A stretch of DNA of 64,000 bases from Epiperipatus broadwayi (taxonomy: Eukaryota > Onychophora > Udeonychophora > Euonychophora > Peripatidae), in the NCBI GenBank assembly GCA_028023455.1, contig JAQFVV010000348.1, forward strand, positions 124,001 to 188,000, in the 5' to 3' direction. Shown here piece by piece: positions 1-9,948 of this stretch. A program made the translations under genes and the position numbers. Under the pieces are notes generated by a model. The model was not told the DNA's origin, did no database searches, and saw only the letters and a program-made list of their open reading frames with translations. Within the stretch, counting starts at the first letter, position 1; each line of letters opens with the position of its first letter.

Positions 1-20
1 ATGTTAAAGGTATTTGGGAA
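1..20 (+). CDS. Possible 3' end of the preceding dynein exon (partial)
   Basis: The window opens with 20 bases followed directly by a strong donor, gtgagt, at 21-26. Read so that the exon ends in phase 0, as exon 9770-9948 requires, the bases encode V-K-G-I-W-E with no stop. If real, the intron to the first clear exon is 9749 bp. Twenty bases are too few to judge; it may be a chance GT. Confidence 0.22.
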
Positions 21-397
21 GTGAGTGGAATTGTAGGTAATGTTTAGTTTAAATATGCTGTTATGTTGTAGGTTTTTACACTTGAGAAATCTGCTTCTAG
101 CATTGAAACCATTGCTAGTGTTTTAGTTTATTTTTTTGACTAACCTGATTGTCTTGTGAATTTAGAGTAATTTTGATAATTTATTGTCGAGTTTAGCTTT
201 AGGCTTTTAATATTGAAAATCATTATTATTTATTATAATATAATATATGCAATAAATTCAAATATTTTTGTAATAAAAAAAAATCTATAAGAGTAATTAA
301 TGTATCTTGACTTGACATGATGTGTCTGATTTCAGTTTACACTTTGAGAGTAAAAAATGAAGTATTTTAATTTTTAAAAAATAACAAAAATATTAAG

Positions 398-418
398 CAC
401 ACACACACACATATATAT
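398..418. repeat. (CA)n(TA)n microsatellite
   Basis: A short CA run passes into a TA run. The rest of 21-1024 is AT-rich intron with nothing else recognisable. Confidence 0.85.
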
Positions 419-1024
419 AATAAAGTTGTTTTCTTTGTTCGATGACTGATGATGATAATCTCTTGTTTATGTCCTGCCAATAAAGTAGATAACTGGCATA
501 GCATGAGATTCCTTTGGAAACTGTTAAAATTTATCTTAAATGGCTTAATGAAATATTACTAAGAAAAATAGTTAATTTAGTCATGGCAATCAACTTAAAT
601 ATTGTCACCAGCTCAAAAGTTAAAAAATAAAATATTAAAAAAAATCCTTTTAGTTTAATTTCATTTACATATTTTTGTTAATTTATGAAGATCCTGTTTA
701 GCTACCATGAAACATTGTTATTGACATCTGCGATGCATGGTGTTTCCTAGATAATAGTTTGATTATTATTGAGTGAAGTAATCACTGTGAAAGTCCCCAT
801 TCAAAAAATTATCTATCATCCATATTATTTTTTAAATTATTTATTATTAAATTATAATTTTTGTCAGATTTTTTTTTAGTTTTAGCTATTTTTTAAAAAG
901 AATATATAACTAAAAAGGAAAAAGAAATCATATGTAAAAATAACTATTTCTTAAATAATGCTTTTATGTGAATAACTGACTAAAAAGTACAAGATAACAA
1001 AGTAATCAATAAAACAATCCATCT

Positions 1025-1192
1025 CTTGGTTATTTGCCATTTTTGGAAAATATCAGAGATCTTAAGAATCTAGATATGTAAACTTCAAATGCTCTTATGA
1101 AATGACAATATTTCTGCAATTTCCAATTATTTTATAAAAAGTCTAAATTCTTAAGATCTCTGATATTTTCCAAAAATGGCAAATTAACCAAG
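1025..1192. repeat. Foldback: 45-bp inverted repeat
   Basis: The left arm 1025-1069 (starts cttggttatttgcc) and right arm 1147-1192 (ends ggcaaattaaccaag) are nearly perfect inverted copies around a 77-base loop. The LINE relic begins shortly after the right arm. Confidence 0.85.
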
Positions 1193-1224
1193 AAGCAGAT
1201 TACTTTATTCATTCCTTAATCCAC

Positions 1225-2160
1225 AATTAAGTCCCGGCTAAGGAATACTTGACATAACCAATGAAAAAATATCCAAACTATTCAAATACTGGGATATGGA
1301 ACCCAAGTATTTGGACTTTGCCATCAAAATCAACATGAATGCCATTTCAACAAATTAGTTCCTTAAATTCAAGAGAGGTATCACCAAAATAGACCCCAGA
1401 CCCCTTATGCAGAAAAGAAGAAGAAACATTCGATCATCTCCTTAAAACATGCATGGGGCTCTGGATATCAAAAAAACTCTTACATCAAAATATAAAAATA
1501 GATTACTACACCATCACATCCTTAATAGAAAGTATCAAAACAAAACAATTTGCGATCATAAGACTCTCAATCTTTTTAATATTCACCCTTTGGTCGACTA
1601 GATGTCACAGAGTATTTAATCATCTACCTACAGGCGAAAAACAATATTTCTTAAGCAAAATATTAATGATTAAAAAAAAAGATGAAACCCTAGCATCAAC
1701 AAACAAATAAAGACACATGGAGCCTTCTCAAATTATAAGATTCCAAAACAGATTGACCAGAGAGGGTCAAACAAATTCAAGAACAACAGATCCATTAAGT
1801 CTGTATATGTAGAAATACATTTGACAAAGAGAAACAGCATAAGCCAGCAGAGGAACTGATTAAAGACTAAAACTACTCCAGATGGCTAAACTATTACACA
1901 TCACTAGTGAAAATTAACCTTTGGTTGACATCATGCCTTAGTAATACATAGTTCATCTATCTAATAAAAATACTTCAGTACCTCCTATCACTCAACTGTA
2001 GCCTTCTATAGCTTTTGTTCTATACATATGACATCAATCTGTAAGAGGTCTATATCTAAGTATATATGTCGCTTATAATTTATCCTGACTGTAACTTTTG
2101 TAACTCACTGATGTAACCTTGTATTCTCGATCAATAAAGTTTACATTGAAAATAAAAGCA
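1225..2160 (+). mobile_element. 3' relic of a non-LTR retrotransposon (LINE)
   Basis: A frame through 1399-1710 contains DPLCRKEEETFDHLLKTC followed about 40 residues later by FLIFTLWSTRCHRVF. This resembles the C-terminal zinc-binding region after the reverse transcriptase of several LINE clades: a C…H…C cluster with E-E-x-x-x-H-L, then an LW-rich segment. One cysteine of the usual CCHC is missing and a stop (tag, about 1389) interrupts the frame just upstream, so it is dead. Downstream is untranslated sequence ending in aataaagtttacattg and A-rich sequence near 2131-2160, as at LINE 3' ends. The 5' part (endonuclease, RT) is absent. Clade not determined. Confidence 0.5.
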
Positions 2161-2814
2161 TTATTTAAATTTTTTTTTTTTTTTTTTACAAATTATTTCT
2201 ATAGTATTTGTTATCATGAGTAATAAATTAGTTTTTTTTACATTCAAGCATTTAGATATATTAATAAATATTTAAAAATAAGTAGTGCATAGAAACAATG
2301 TGGCGTGTGAAAACTCAGGTACTGATATAAAATTATTATCGTTTTATGAATACTGTCCCAGGGATGGAAGTATAATTGACTCTAGCTCGAGTTAGCCAAG
2401 CCAACAATCAATCTCACTATTTCAAATTAATATCAAAAAAATATTAAACACTATATTAAAAAAAAATTAAATGACAAATATCAACTGGGAAGGTATTCGA
2501 ATACTGCGACTGGAGAAAGGATTTTATGTCCACTTGCAGTATCCAGCAATATATCATAATGGCAAACTCTATTTTAATGCTAATAAAATCATTGTATAAA
2601 TTGACATATTTGTGATATGAGTTTGCAGTGTTTAAATCATTCTCTCTTTAAATTTGACTGAAAATACTCCTCCATTACTACATTATGTAGTAATTACACT
2701 TGTATGAAGGTATGATTTAATTTAAGTATTGAAATATCGATATATGATTGGATTTGAACATGATTGGATTTCTGGTATTTGTGAGATCCAAAACATTAAC
2801 ACACAGACAAAATT
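2161..2814. other. AT-rich intron, nothing recognised
   Basis: There is a long T run at about 2169-2188. No exon, repeat copy or RNA gene was recognised in this stretch. Confidence 0.5.
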
Positions 2815-4484
2815 TTAATAAATTACAAAACTTTATTAATAATACCAACATATATCATAGTATTTACACATCTTTGCAGCTCTCCCTCCTTTTAAATGAA
2901 ACTAAAAATAAATAAATAAAAAAAATTATTATAAATGCCTTATTATCAATAAAATGGGATTCACAATTGCTATGGAGGTATATTTTTATGTTAAATGATC
3001 AATATACTACTAGAACTATAAGTACGCCAGGGAAATATATCTGAGATAGTAATAAACAGCTATTAACTAATTTTATTCAATGTTTCAACTTTAATTTTCA
3101 CAAATTTCAAATTTAAACTACATTTCTCATCATATGGTTAGCGACACTGGTTGCAAGAAATCCTTTAACTAACAAAATATACTCATAACTAAGAATGAGG
3201 TATAATCAATTCATATGCCCTGTTAAATCATTTTAAATATCTCAACACTATAGAATATATGACTACCTTCATGTTCATACACATACGGTTTTAAACATTA
3301 CACACAAAAAATACTAACTATCCTATGAATTACATTTGCTCTCATAAACATATTGAGCATAAAAAATGTCCCTAACCAGAGTAATATTTTATTTTTCTTA
3401 CCAGTCCAGTGAATATATGTATGCTTCGGCTTTCAGATGCAAATGGATGTACATTGCTTATCATTAAATAGTTAAGGTATTGTGTTATTTCTACTTAATT
3501 CAAATTTAAATTTATGATTATCATTAACTCTTAAACAAGCTGTACAAAGCAAAACTAAATGTTATACATAAATACAGCCAATCACACTTTAATTCTTATG
3601 CACTACAAGTAGATAACAAGTTCTTAAATCAATCTAACGACCTTACAATCAGTATAAACACTACCTCATACTTCTCCCTTCAAATTAAACATACATCTGT
3701 AAGGAAAAAGTCACACAAATCAATATTGTAGCATTGGAAATGACCCCAAGAATAAGAGAGCACTTCCCCTTGGGTTGGGGTATACTAGGACTTAGTAGCT
3801 GTGCATATATAGAACAAGTTTGCACAATGCACTGCTATGAAATATAGAAATCATCTCATGGTGTAGCATGAGTATGGAGTGAGGAATTCATCCTTTAGCT
3901 CCTTATAAAAATATTTCTAACCAACTATTTGATGAGCAAACTATGCTTCATCACCCATATTAAGATGGTGAGAACTTGACCAATCTTGAACATGCTAAGG
4001 TCACTTGCCAACTCCCATACATATCAAAGATTAGTTTTTAATGTACACATACAGCTGTTGCATCGATGTATAAACCAATAATTTTGCAAGTCCAGATATG
4101 GTTACATGTAAAATAACTTCATATTGTTATCAGTAAAAAAAATTATTTAAGAAATGAGCATCATTCACATAATTTCTACTTCTCCAAACTGGAATAAGGC
4201 CATGTCAATATGTCAAACATATAGATTAAAATAGAACAACATACTAATTTTGTTATAATCAAAATATAAAGTAATAACCCATTCCAATAAACACATTTCA
4301 CACTGTACACTCCCACACACCTTTCTCTAAATCACTAAGATAAAAGTCATATATTCATACGATAATTGAAGGCATATTCTGGGCTACCATGCTAATCTTA
4401 AATCTAAACAATCTAAATATTAGCTAACTTTTAACTCATAAGTTTAACAACTAATATCATAATGCAAAATTATACTTATAGTCT
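2815..4484 (-). other. Probable 3' UTR of the antisense gene, with AATAAA
   Basis: After the minus-strand stop at 4485 there is no further coding-like frame. A minus-strand AATAAA occurs at 2837-2832 (plus tttatt), about 1.65 kb downstream. The block 2.8-4.5 kb has few recognisable repeats and more C than G on the + strand than its surroundings, which fits a separate minus-strand transcript. The polyadenylation point is inferred. Confidence 0.35.
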
Positions 4485-4679
4485 CTATAACATAGTCCTC
4501 CTGAATTTCTTGTTGATCCTCGTAGATACAGTAATTCCACAAATAATTCCATGTGCACTCATTAAATCCAACAAGTGAATCCATGGCAAGTTATTTAAAT
4601 TAATTTTATGAAATAATCCACTAAGTTCCAATATAATTTTCGATCCAGAAAACACAGTTACTAATCCAAACTGTTTCAT
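4485..4679 (-). CDS. Terminal coding exon of an unidentified nested antisense gene
   Basis: On the minus strand a 64-codon open frame starts right after a splice acceptor (gactctcttag, AG = 4681-4680) and ends with TAG. It reads MKQFGLVTVFSGSKIILELS, GLFHKINLNNLPWIHLLDLM and SAHGIICGITVSTRINKKFR then RTML. The content of Gly, Trp, His, Ser and Thr is unlike chance translation of AT-rich DNA. I read it as the last exon, phase 0, joined to 5321-5220. It lies antisense inside a dynein intron. I do not recognise the family and assign no function. It could be a chance frame, but its residue quality and splice context argue against that. Confidence 0.5.
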   Translation of the reverse strand: MKQFGLVTVFSGSKIILELSGLFHKINLNNLPWIHLLDLMSAHGIICGITVSTRINKKFRRTML

Positions 4680-5219
4680 CTAAGAGAGTCTCACTATCCC
4701 ATTATATTATCATACTTATTCAAATGAGGTAGTAATTTTCAAATCTTCCGTTTTATTCCTTTTAGACATTTGCCATTCCTTCAGCTAGGATTTCATTTCC
4801 TATTTTCATGTAATTTAAACAAGTTTTATCACAATTTAGAAACATAACGATTGAGTTTTTTTTTCAACACCTCCTTTTAGTATAAACTACTAAATTTCAA
4901 TTACATCCTCAATACTTCTTTTATTGATAACTTTTGTTTCATCTGGTACTAGTGATAGAAATAATATTCCAGCTGGGATTTAACATATACACTTTATATT
5001 ACAACTTCAGTTCTGCTCTTCTCTTGAATAAGTTTTTATTTTTTTTTTATTTTTATAATACCAACAGTCACCTTTATCAAACATCATAATTAATTGATTG
5101 AAGGAAATGCTAATACAATTTATGATTTCTATTATATTTTCTTTAAAGTAACTTTCAATCTTTGGCAAACACTGTACTATTTTCCAATCTGTTATATTTT
5201 GGGAAGAAAGAACACATAC

Positions 5220-5321
5220 CTGATATAAAAAGTTTAAGCACGCATTATATTTTAATAATAATATACCATTTGATTCAATATTTTGTATCAGAGATTGAAG
5301 CCAGTACACATGATAATACTT
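5220..5321 (-). CDS. Penultimate coding exon of the unidentified antisense gene
   Basis: The minus-strand exon is bordered by an acceptor (aaataatatag, AG = 5323-5322) and a strong donor (atcag|gtatgt, GT = 5219-5218). It is 102 bp, exactly 34 codons, phase 0 at both ends: KYYHVYWLQSLIQNIESNGI then LLLKYNACLNFLYQ. Joined to the exon at 4679-4485 it reads …NFLYQ|MKQFGLV… without a break. The helical pattern continues across the junction. The longer open frame around it (to 5007) becomes lysine-rich and is intron read-through. Confidence 0.48.
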
Positions 5322-6567
5322 CTATATTATTTAGATTGGAGATTCTAGATCCTTATACAGGCACATCCAAAAGAAAAATGAAAAGAAAAAAAAGTCCCCC
5401 CTCCTAAAAGTCCAAGTTTTATTTTCTTGACCTGTCCATCAATCTCTGATCCCTGCTTCTGTCACTTAAATCTTTATATCCTAATTTCAATTGGCTATTC
5501 CCTATTGTTTTAAAATTAAGTATCTACATTCAGACAGACATCATGTGGCTCTTATGGAATGTTTTCCCTCTCGGAACGAAAACCCCCTGAGAGAGCTAAA
5601 TAAAAAAACAATTTTTTTTAATAATGATAATATAAAAGACATACATAGCAGACCTACTTCAAACTCAAGATTTTGAATGAGGACTTTCTGCTATAGGTTC
5701 GAAATTTAAATAAAATCATTACTCTTTCAACAGGCTTTCGAACAATACTCCACATGCCTTATTAAGATTGATGGTTATTTTTATAATTAAATTTTTCATA
5801 CATTCCAATGTGCATGCTCACACACACACAATTCTGTTCGATCAATTCTAACACTTTTGCTTAATCCTTAATTCAACACACAAATTTCTTTCTATGGATA
5901 TTTTATAGCTAATCCTTACTTCCTAAACAGATCAGTTTTTTTTATTACTAATTAACTACCCATTAAATATTCTACTCATTAACAACTACCCATTAAATAT
6001 ACTCTATAAATAATCACATGTTCATTTTGACTGCTTAAGACACTTTAGATTCCTTTTACATTTATATTAACGAATAAGCTACTTTCCTTTCGAGGATTTG
6101 TGAATGAGATTGCATTATATATTAAATAATTGTTGAAGTTTATCTAAACATTAATGTTTACTTAAAAATTACTATTATCTAAGCATTTGTATCAGGAATT
6201 TATCGTATTACAGGAGGAAAACTTTTAGCTGAACTATTAATATCAATATAAGTTTCAAACTTAGGCAACTTTGGTGGAAACCAAAAGTTACAATATATAT
6301 ATATAGCCTTGAGCAGTATTGCACTTATTATTTAAGAAATACTTTGCAATTTGAAATTTATAATTACAGTTTGTAATGTTATCACTGATTATTTATTAGT
6401 CTGCATTCAGAATAGGTTATATTTACCTGTTTAAAGTGGTTTATTTAAACTTCTTTGTATCAATAATTTCAATCTCTATTGTCAAGTTGTAATCTTTAGT
6501 GTCTATATAGGTATATTAGACCATTAGTAAACATGGGATTCCACCTTTATTGTTAAAAGGAGGTTAC

Positions 6568-6635
6568 CTTGACAACACTTTGAAATTCTTGATTGTTATT
6601 GATATTGGTATTATCTAAATATTGACTGGTTTTTA
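6568..6635 (-). CDS. Possible further upstream exon of the antisense gene
   Basis: The minus strand has a donor (gtcaag|gtaacc, GT = 6567-6566) and a weak acceptor (acatatcag, AG = 6637-6636). The 68-bp segment between them is open when read to end in phase 0, giving KTSQYLDNTNINNNQEFQSV then VK. Its asparagine richness and poor pyrimidine tract make it doubtful. Confidence 0.18.
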
Positions 6636-7600
6636 CTGATATGTATATATAAAATGAAACAGACACTCTGTTTCATGCATATATTTTAAGGTTTATTTTC
6701 CCCTTCTATCTAAAGTGATTGATTGAAGGAAAGAAACCAACTTTTCTATAATTTTATTTTTTTTTTAAAAAAAGCAAAATGTTTAAATTTAAAAGAAAAT
6801 CATTATTTTCTGTAATAATCAAGAGTTAAAAGAATTGAGAAAAAAGATAAAGCTTCATTATTGATTTTTATAATTTTGAAATCATGAAATAAATACATCT
6901 TTAAGTATTTAAGGCTAGTATTTATTAAAATATTATATTTTTAATTTTTGAAATGATGTTGTCATACAACGTGTAATAATCACTTGAGGCAATCTTATCA
7001 AATTGGAAAACATGGCTTAATCTACATAATTATTTATCTGTTCCACTAAAACTAATGATCCAATTATCAGGAAGAGGAAAGTACTCGGCTTAAATGAAAA
7101 CTGTTTGACAAATCAGATACAATGGGAGTCATTCTGGATTAATCCAGAGAATTGATCAGGGTACAAATAGTGGAGTTTGAAATTCACAAAAAAAAAGTTC
7201 TAGAGTTTTATCTAAGTGTTGCTTTGTTGTTCAGTTGCCAATGGATTTTAATGCAGAGTCACCTTTGGAATATTATATTTACAGCCATAATGGTTATCCC
7301 AGCTGAGAAATCTAGTTTTTACTAAGGGTGCACCCTACAGTTGTTGGATGTTGAAAAGAAAAGTATTAATAAGGAAATCATTAGGATAGTAGCCTAGTTT
7401 GTAATAGCTTTCTCTCTGTCCACTGCCATGAATCTCCAAGGATGCCTGGGTGAATACCAATGCAAATTAAATATTGCCATTCAGCTTAAATAAACTAAAG
7501 CCATTTTGAAATTCAATAATAACCTGTAGTGGATGAACACACCAGATAAAAATGAAGGTAACAAGTTTATGAAATATTAAATACTTATACATATTTATAA
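6636..7600. other. Intronic, no gene recognised
   Basis: Frames are short and interrupted on both strands. The patch 7000-7500 is slightly richer in G+C than its flanks, but I cannot assign it. Confidence 0.4.
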
Positions 7601-7609
7601 TTAAAAAAA

Positions 7610-8200
7610 ACATCTTTCTTAAAATAAATAATAAATGATTATATTTTTATGTGAAAATATATTTTATTGGGGATAAATCATAAATACTTAAATGCCTATA
7701 ACCAAAATATATTTTTCTTGAAATAAATCATCAATGATTATTTGCAAATATGTTTTTGTTAGGATAAATCCTGAATGCTATACATTTTATATACCTAATA
7801 TGTATGTGAGGATAAAGAATTAATACTTATATGTTTATAATCAAAATATCTTTTTCTTGAAATAAATCATAAATGATTATCTTTTTATATGCGTATACAT
7901 CTGAAATAAAATGAAGAACAAATACTTACATCTGATCTGCAAAATATGTTTGTATTGTAATAACTCATAAATATGTTTGTATACAATGTACAGCTTTTTA
8001 GATACACGTTATGCCTGTGTCAGAATAAATCCCAAATACTTAATATTTATAATAAAAATGTCTTTAATGGAATAAATCATGAAAGATTATGTAAACAAAA
8101 TATGTCTGCACTAGTATAAATTATATCAATCTGTATGAAATATAAACATTATATAATTGAAATACGTCTCTAATTGGTGAAATAATAAATGTTATGTACA
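7610..8200. repeat. Degenerate tandem repeat array
   Basis: Recurring blocks of the type aaataaatcat(a/c)aatgattat, each followed by a (a/g)gataaat… block and an 'atacttatatgtttataa' block, occur at about 7622, 7720 and 7860 and more weakly to about 8190. Spacing is about 100-140 bp. Copies have drifted strongly. Confidence 0.5.
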
Positions 8201-9600
8201 AAGCACAATTATACTGGGAAAGATTAAAAGTGCTTAAGAAAACAGTACACATCAATAGGAGAAGGAATTGCACATGCTTATCAGTAAAATACAGCTGTAT
8301 CTGGATCAAGGAATAATATTAAATCACAACTAAAAAAAAATTAAAGGACCGTGGATAAATCCATCACCAATAAGGAGTAACTGATCAATGGAACCCCAGA
8401 AAATATGTGCATACCAGAAACTGGATCCTAAAGATGAACAATATAAAACAATGAACTAATGATAAACTTTATGGACTTATTGTCCAAAATAACTACGAAG
8501 AACTAAAGATCTTAACAAATGTTGAAATAAATTTATTGTTATATAAAACCAATCCAGTTATTCATGTTGCATCACTTATCATTCATTGCACTTGTTCATG
8601 AGAATTTCATGCCTCCTGAGCTATGTCCGGCATAACTATATCTAAGTAAGTCAGGTTGTAGTGAGATGGAACTATAGTGACATCATTTGAGAAACCGAAC
8701 ACAGAAATTTCTAGGTGTTTCTAGTCTCTATGGTGTTACATCCTCTAATGAACAGGAAATATTGTTGTAGGAGGAGTGACATCTGTATTGGGGAAAGCCA
8801 ATCAATGGTTCCTTCCTACAATATGCTTATCAGAAATAGTTACAAATGAGATAATAAAGTGGTTGTATGGTGGTCTGGTTACAATATATATAATATTACT
8901 AATGTTAATTTTAAATTATGCTCTTTCTTGAAAATTTTCATAATCTTTCAAGTAGCAGTGTTTGATGAAAAAATAAAATTCCTGCTATCCATATTCCTGT
9001 AAATAAATGATGTCACCAACAATTGAACATAGTATTGCAATCTCTATTTTACTTCAATAACAACATTCAGGTTGTTGCTAAAATTTGAACATAAATTAAT
9101 AATAATTTAAGCCAAAGCCTCTTTTATATCAACTTAATGTTAATAGACATGTCCAGCAGATATTTATTTATTTTTGCTTGAAAGTGTATGAAAAATTTCT
9201 ATAAAGGATATAAATTATACTTAACATTAATAACATTGTGATATATGTACTTAGTGTTCAACTAATTATTTATAAATTTAAATGTTTATTTAAAAGCAAT
9301 GTTATTTAAAATAGATTGATTTAAAACATTGCTTTATCTATTATATTCAAAGGAACCTTTAGTTAAATTATCATCAAATTTATATTAAAATTAAAATCAA
9401 ATTCAACATTATGACTAAAGTCAAGTTGAAATTGCATTTCTGTTTTTGGTTAAGATTTCAAATAGTTTCCACATTCCGATAACTAGCAGAGATTGGTGGA
9501 TTTTTTTCATCATCATTATTGCTTGAAAATTGTGGAAAATTTCTATAGAGTGCATACATTAAAATTATTTATTTTTTGGTAAAATTATTACATATTTACG
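8201..9600. other. Intronic, nothing recognised
   Basis: No exon-like frame is seen. A short inverted pair, ttgtaggaggag / ccttcctacaa, occurs near 8765-8822, with nothing else to assign. Confidence 0.4.
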
Positions 9601-9617
9601 TAATATTTATTTACATA

Positions 9618-9711
9618 TATATGTATGTAATAAATAAATCACAGTAGCATTTAAGTTTTAAATGTCAAGCAAAATTTAAATGATGTTGTGATTTATTTAT
9701 TTATTACATAC
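9618..9711. repeat. Inverted repeat just upstream of dynein exon A
   Basis: The left arm (about 9620-9656, atgtatgtaataaataaatc…) and right arm (about 9675-9711, gatttatttatttattacat…) pair with a short loop. It ends about 58 bases before the acceptor at 9769, so the hairpin would lie next to the branch-point region. Confidence 0.7.
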
Positions 9712-9769
9712 ATAAGTTGCAAATTTATGGATAATAACAAATATATATGCATTATTGTTATTATTTTAG

Positions 9770-9948
9770 CGATTAATTTATTATGATAAACTGAAAGAAG
9801 AGATAATCTTTCTTAAGATCACAGTTTTTCTCAATATGGTATCTATCGATTGCAGTGATTGTAATGAGGATTTGGCTAACAGAGTGCAAAATTTATCTGA
9901 AATTCTTATTAATTTTCAAGTAGAAGAAAATAGAAAAAATAATGAGAG
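9770..9948 (+). CDS. Dynein heavy chain exon A (stem)
   Basis: The acceptor ttattattttag ends at 9769 and the donor gag-ag|gtaagt starts at 9949. The exon is 179 bp, entering in phase 0 and leaving two bases of an arginine codon. It encodes about 59 residues starting RLIYYDKLKEEII and ending VEENRKNNE(R). The charged helical composition fits the dynein stem. An internal ATG (…FLNM) exists, but a good acceptor and an open frame upstream of it argue for an internal exon, not a start. The inverted repeat at 9618-9711 sits just before the acceptor. Confidence 0.85.

Noticed and set aside
1453-1710. 85-codon frame as an independent gene
   Set aside because: It continues upstream in the same frame through the C…H…C remnant and is better explained as the LINE relic.
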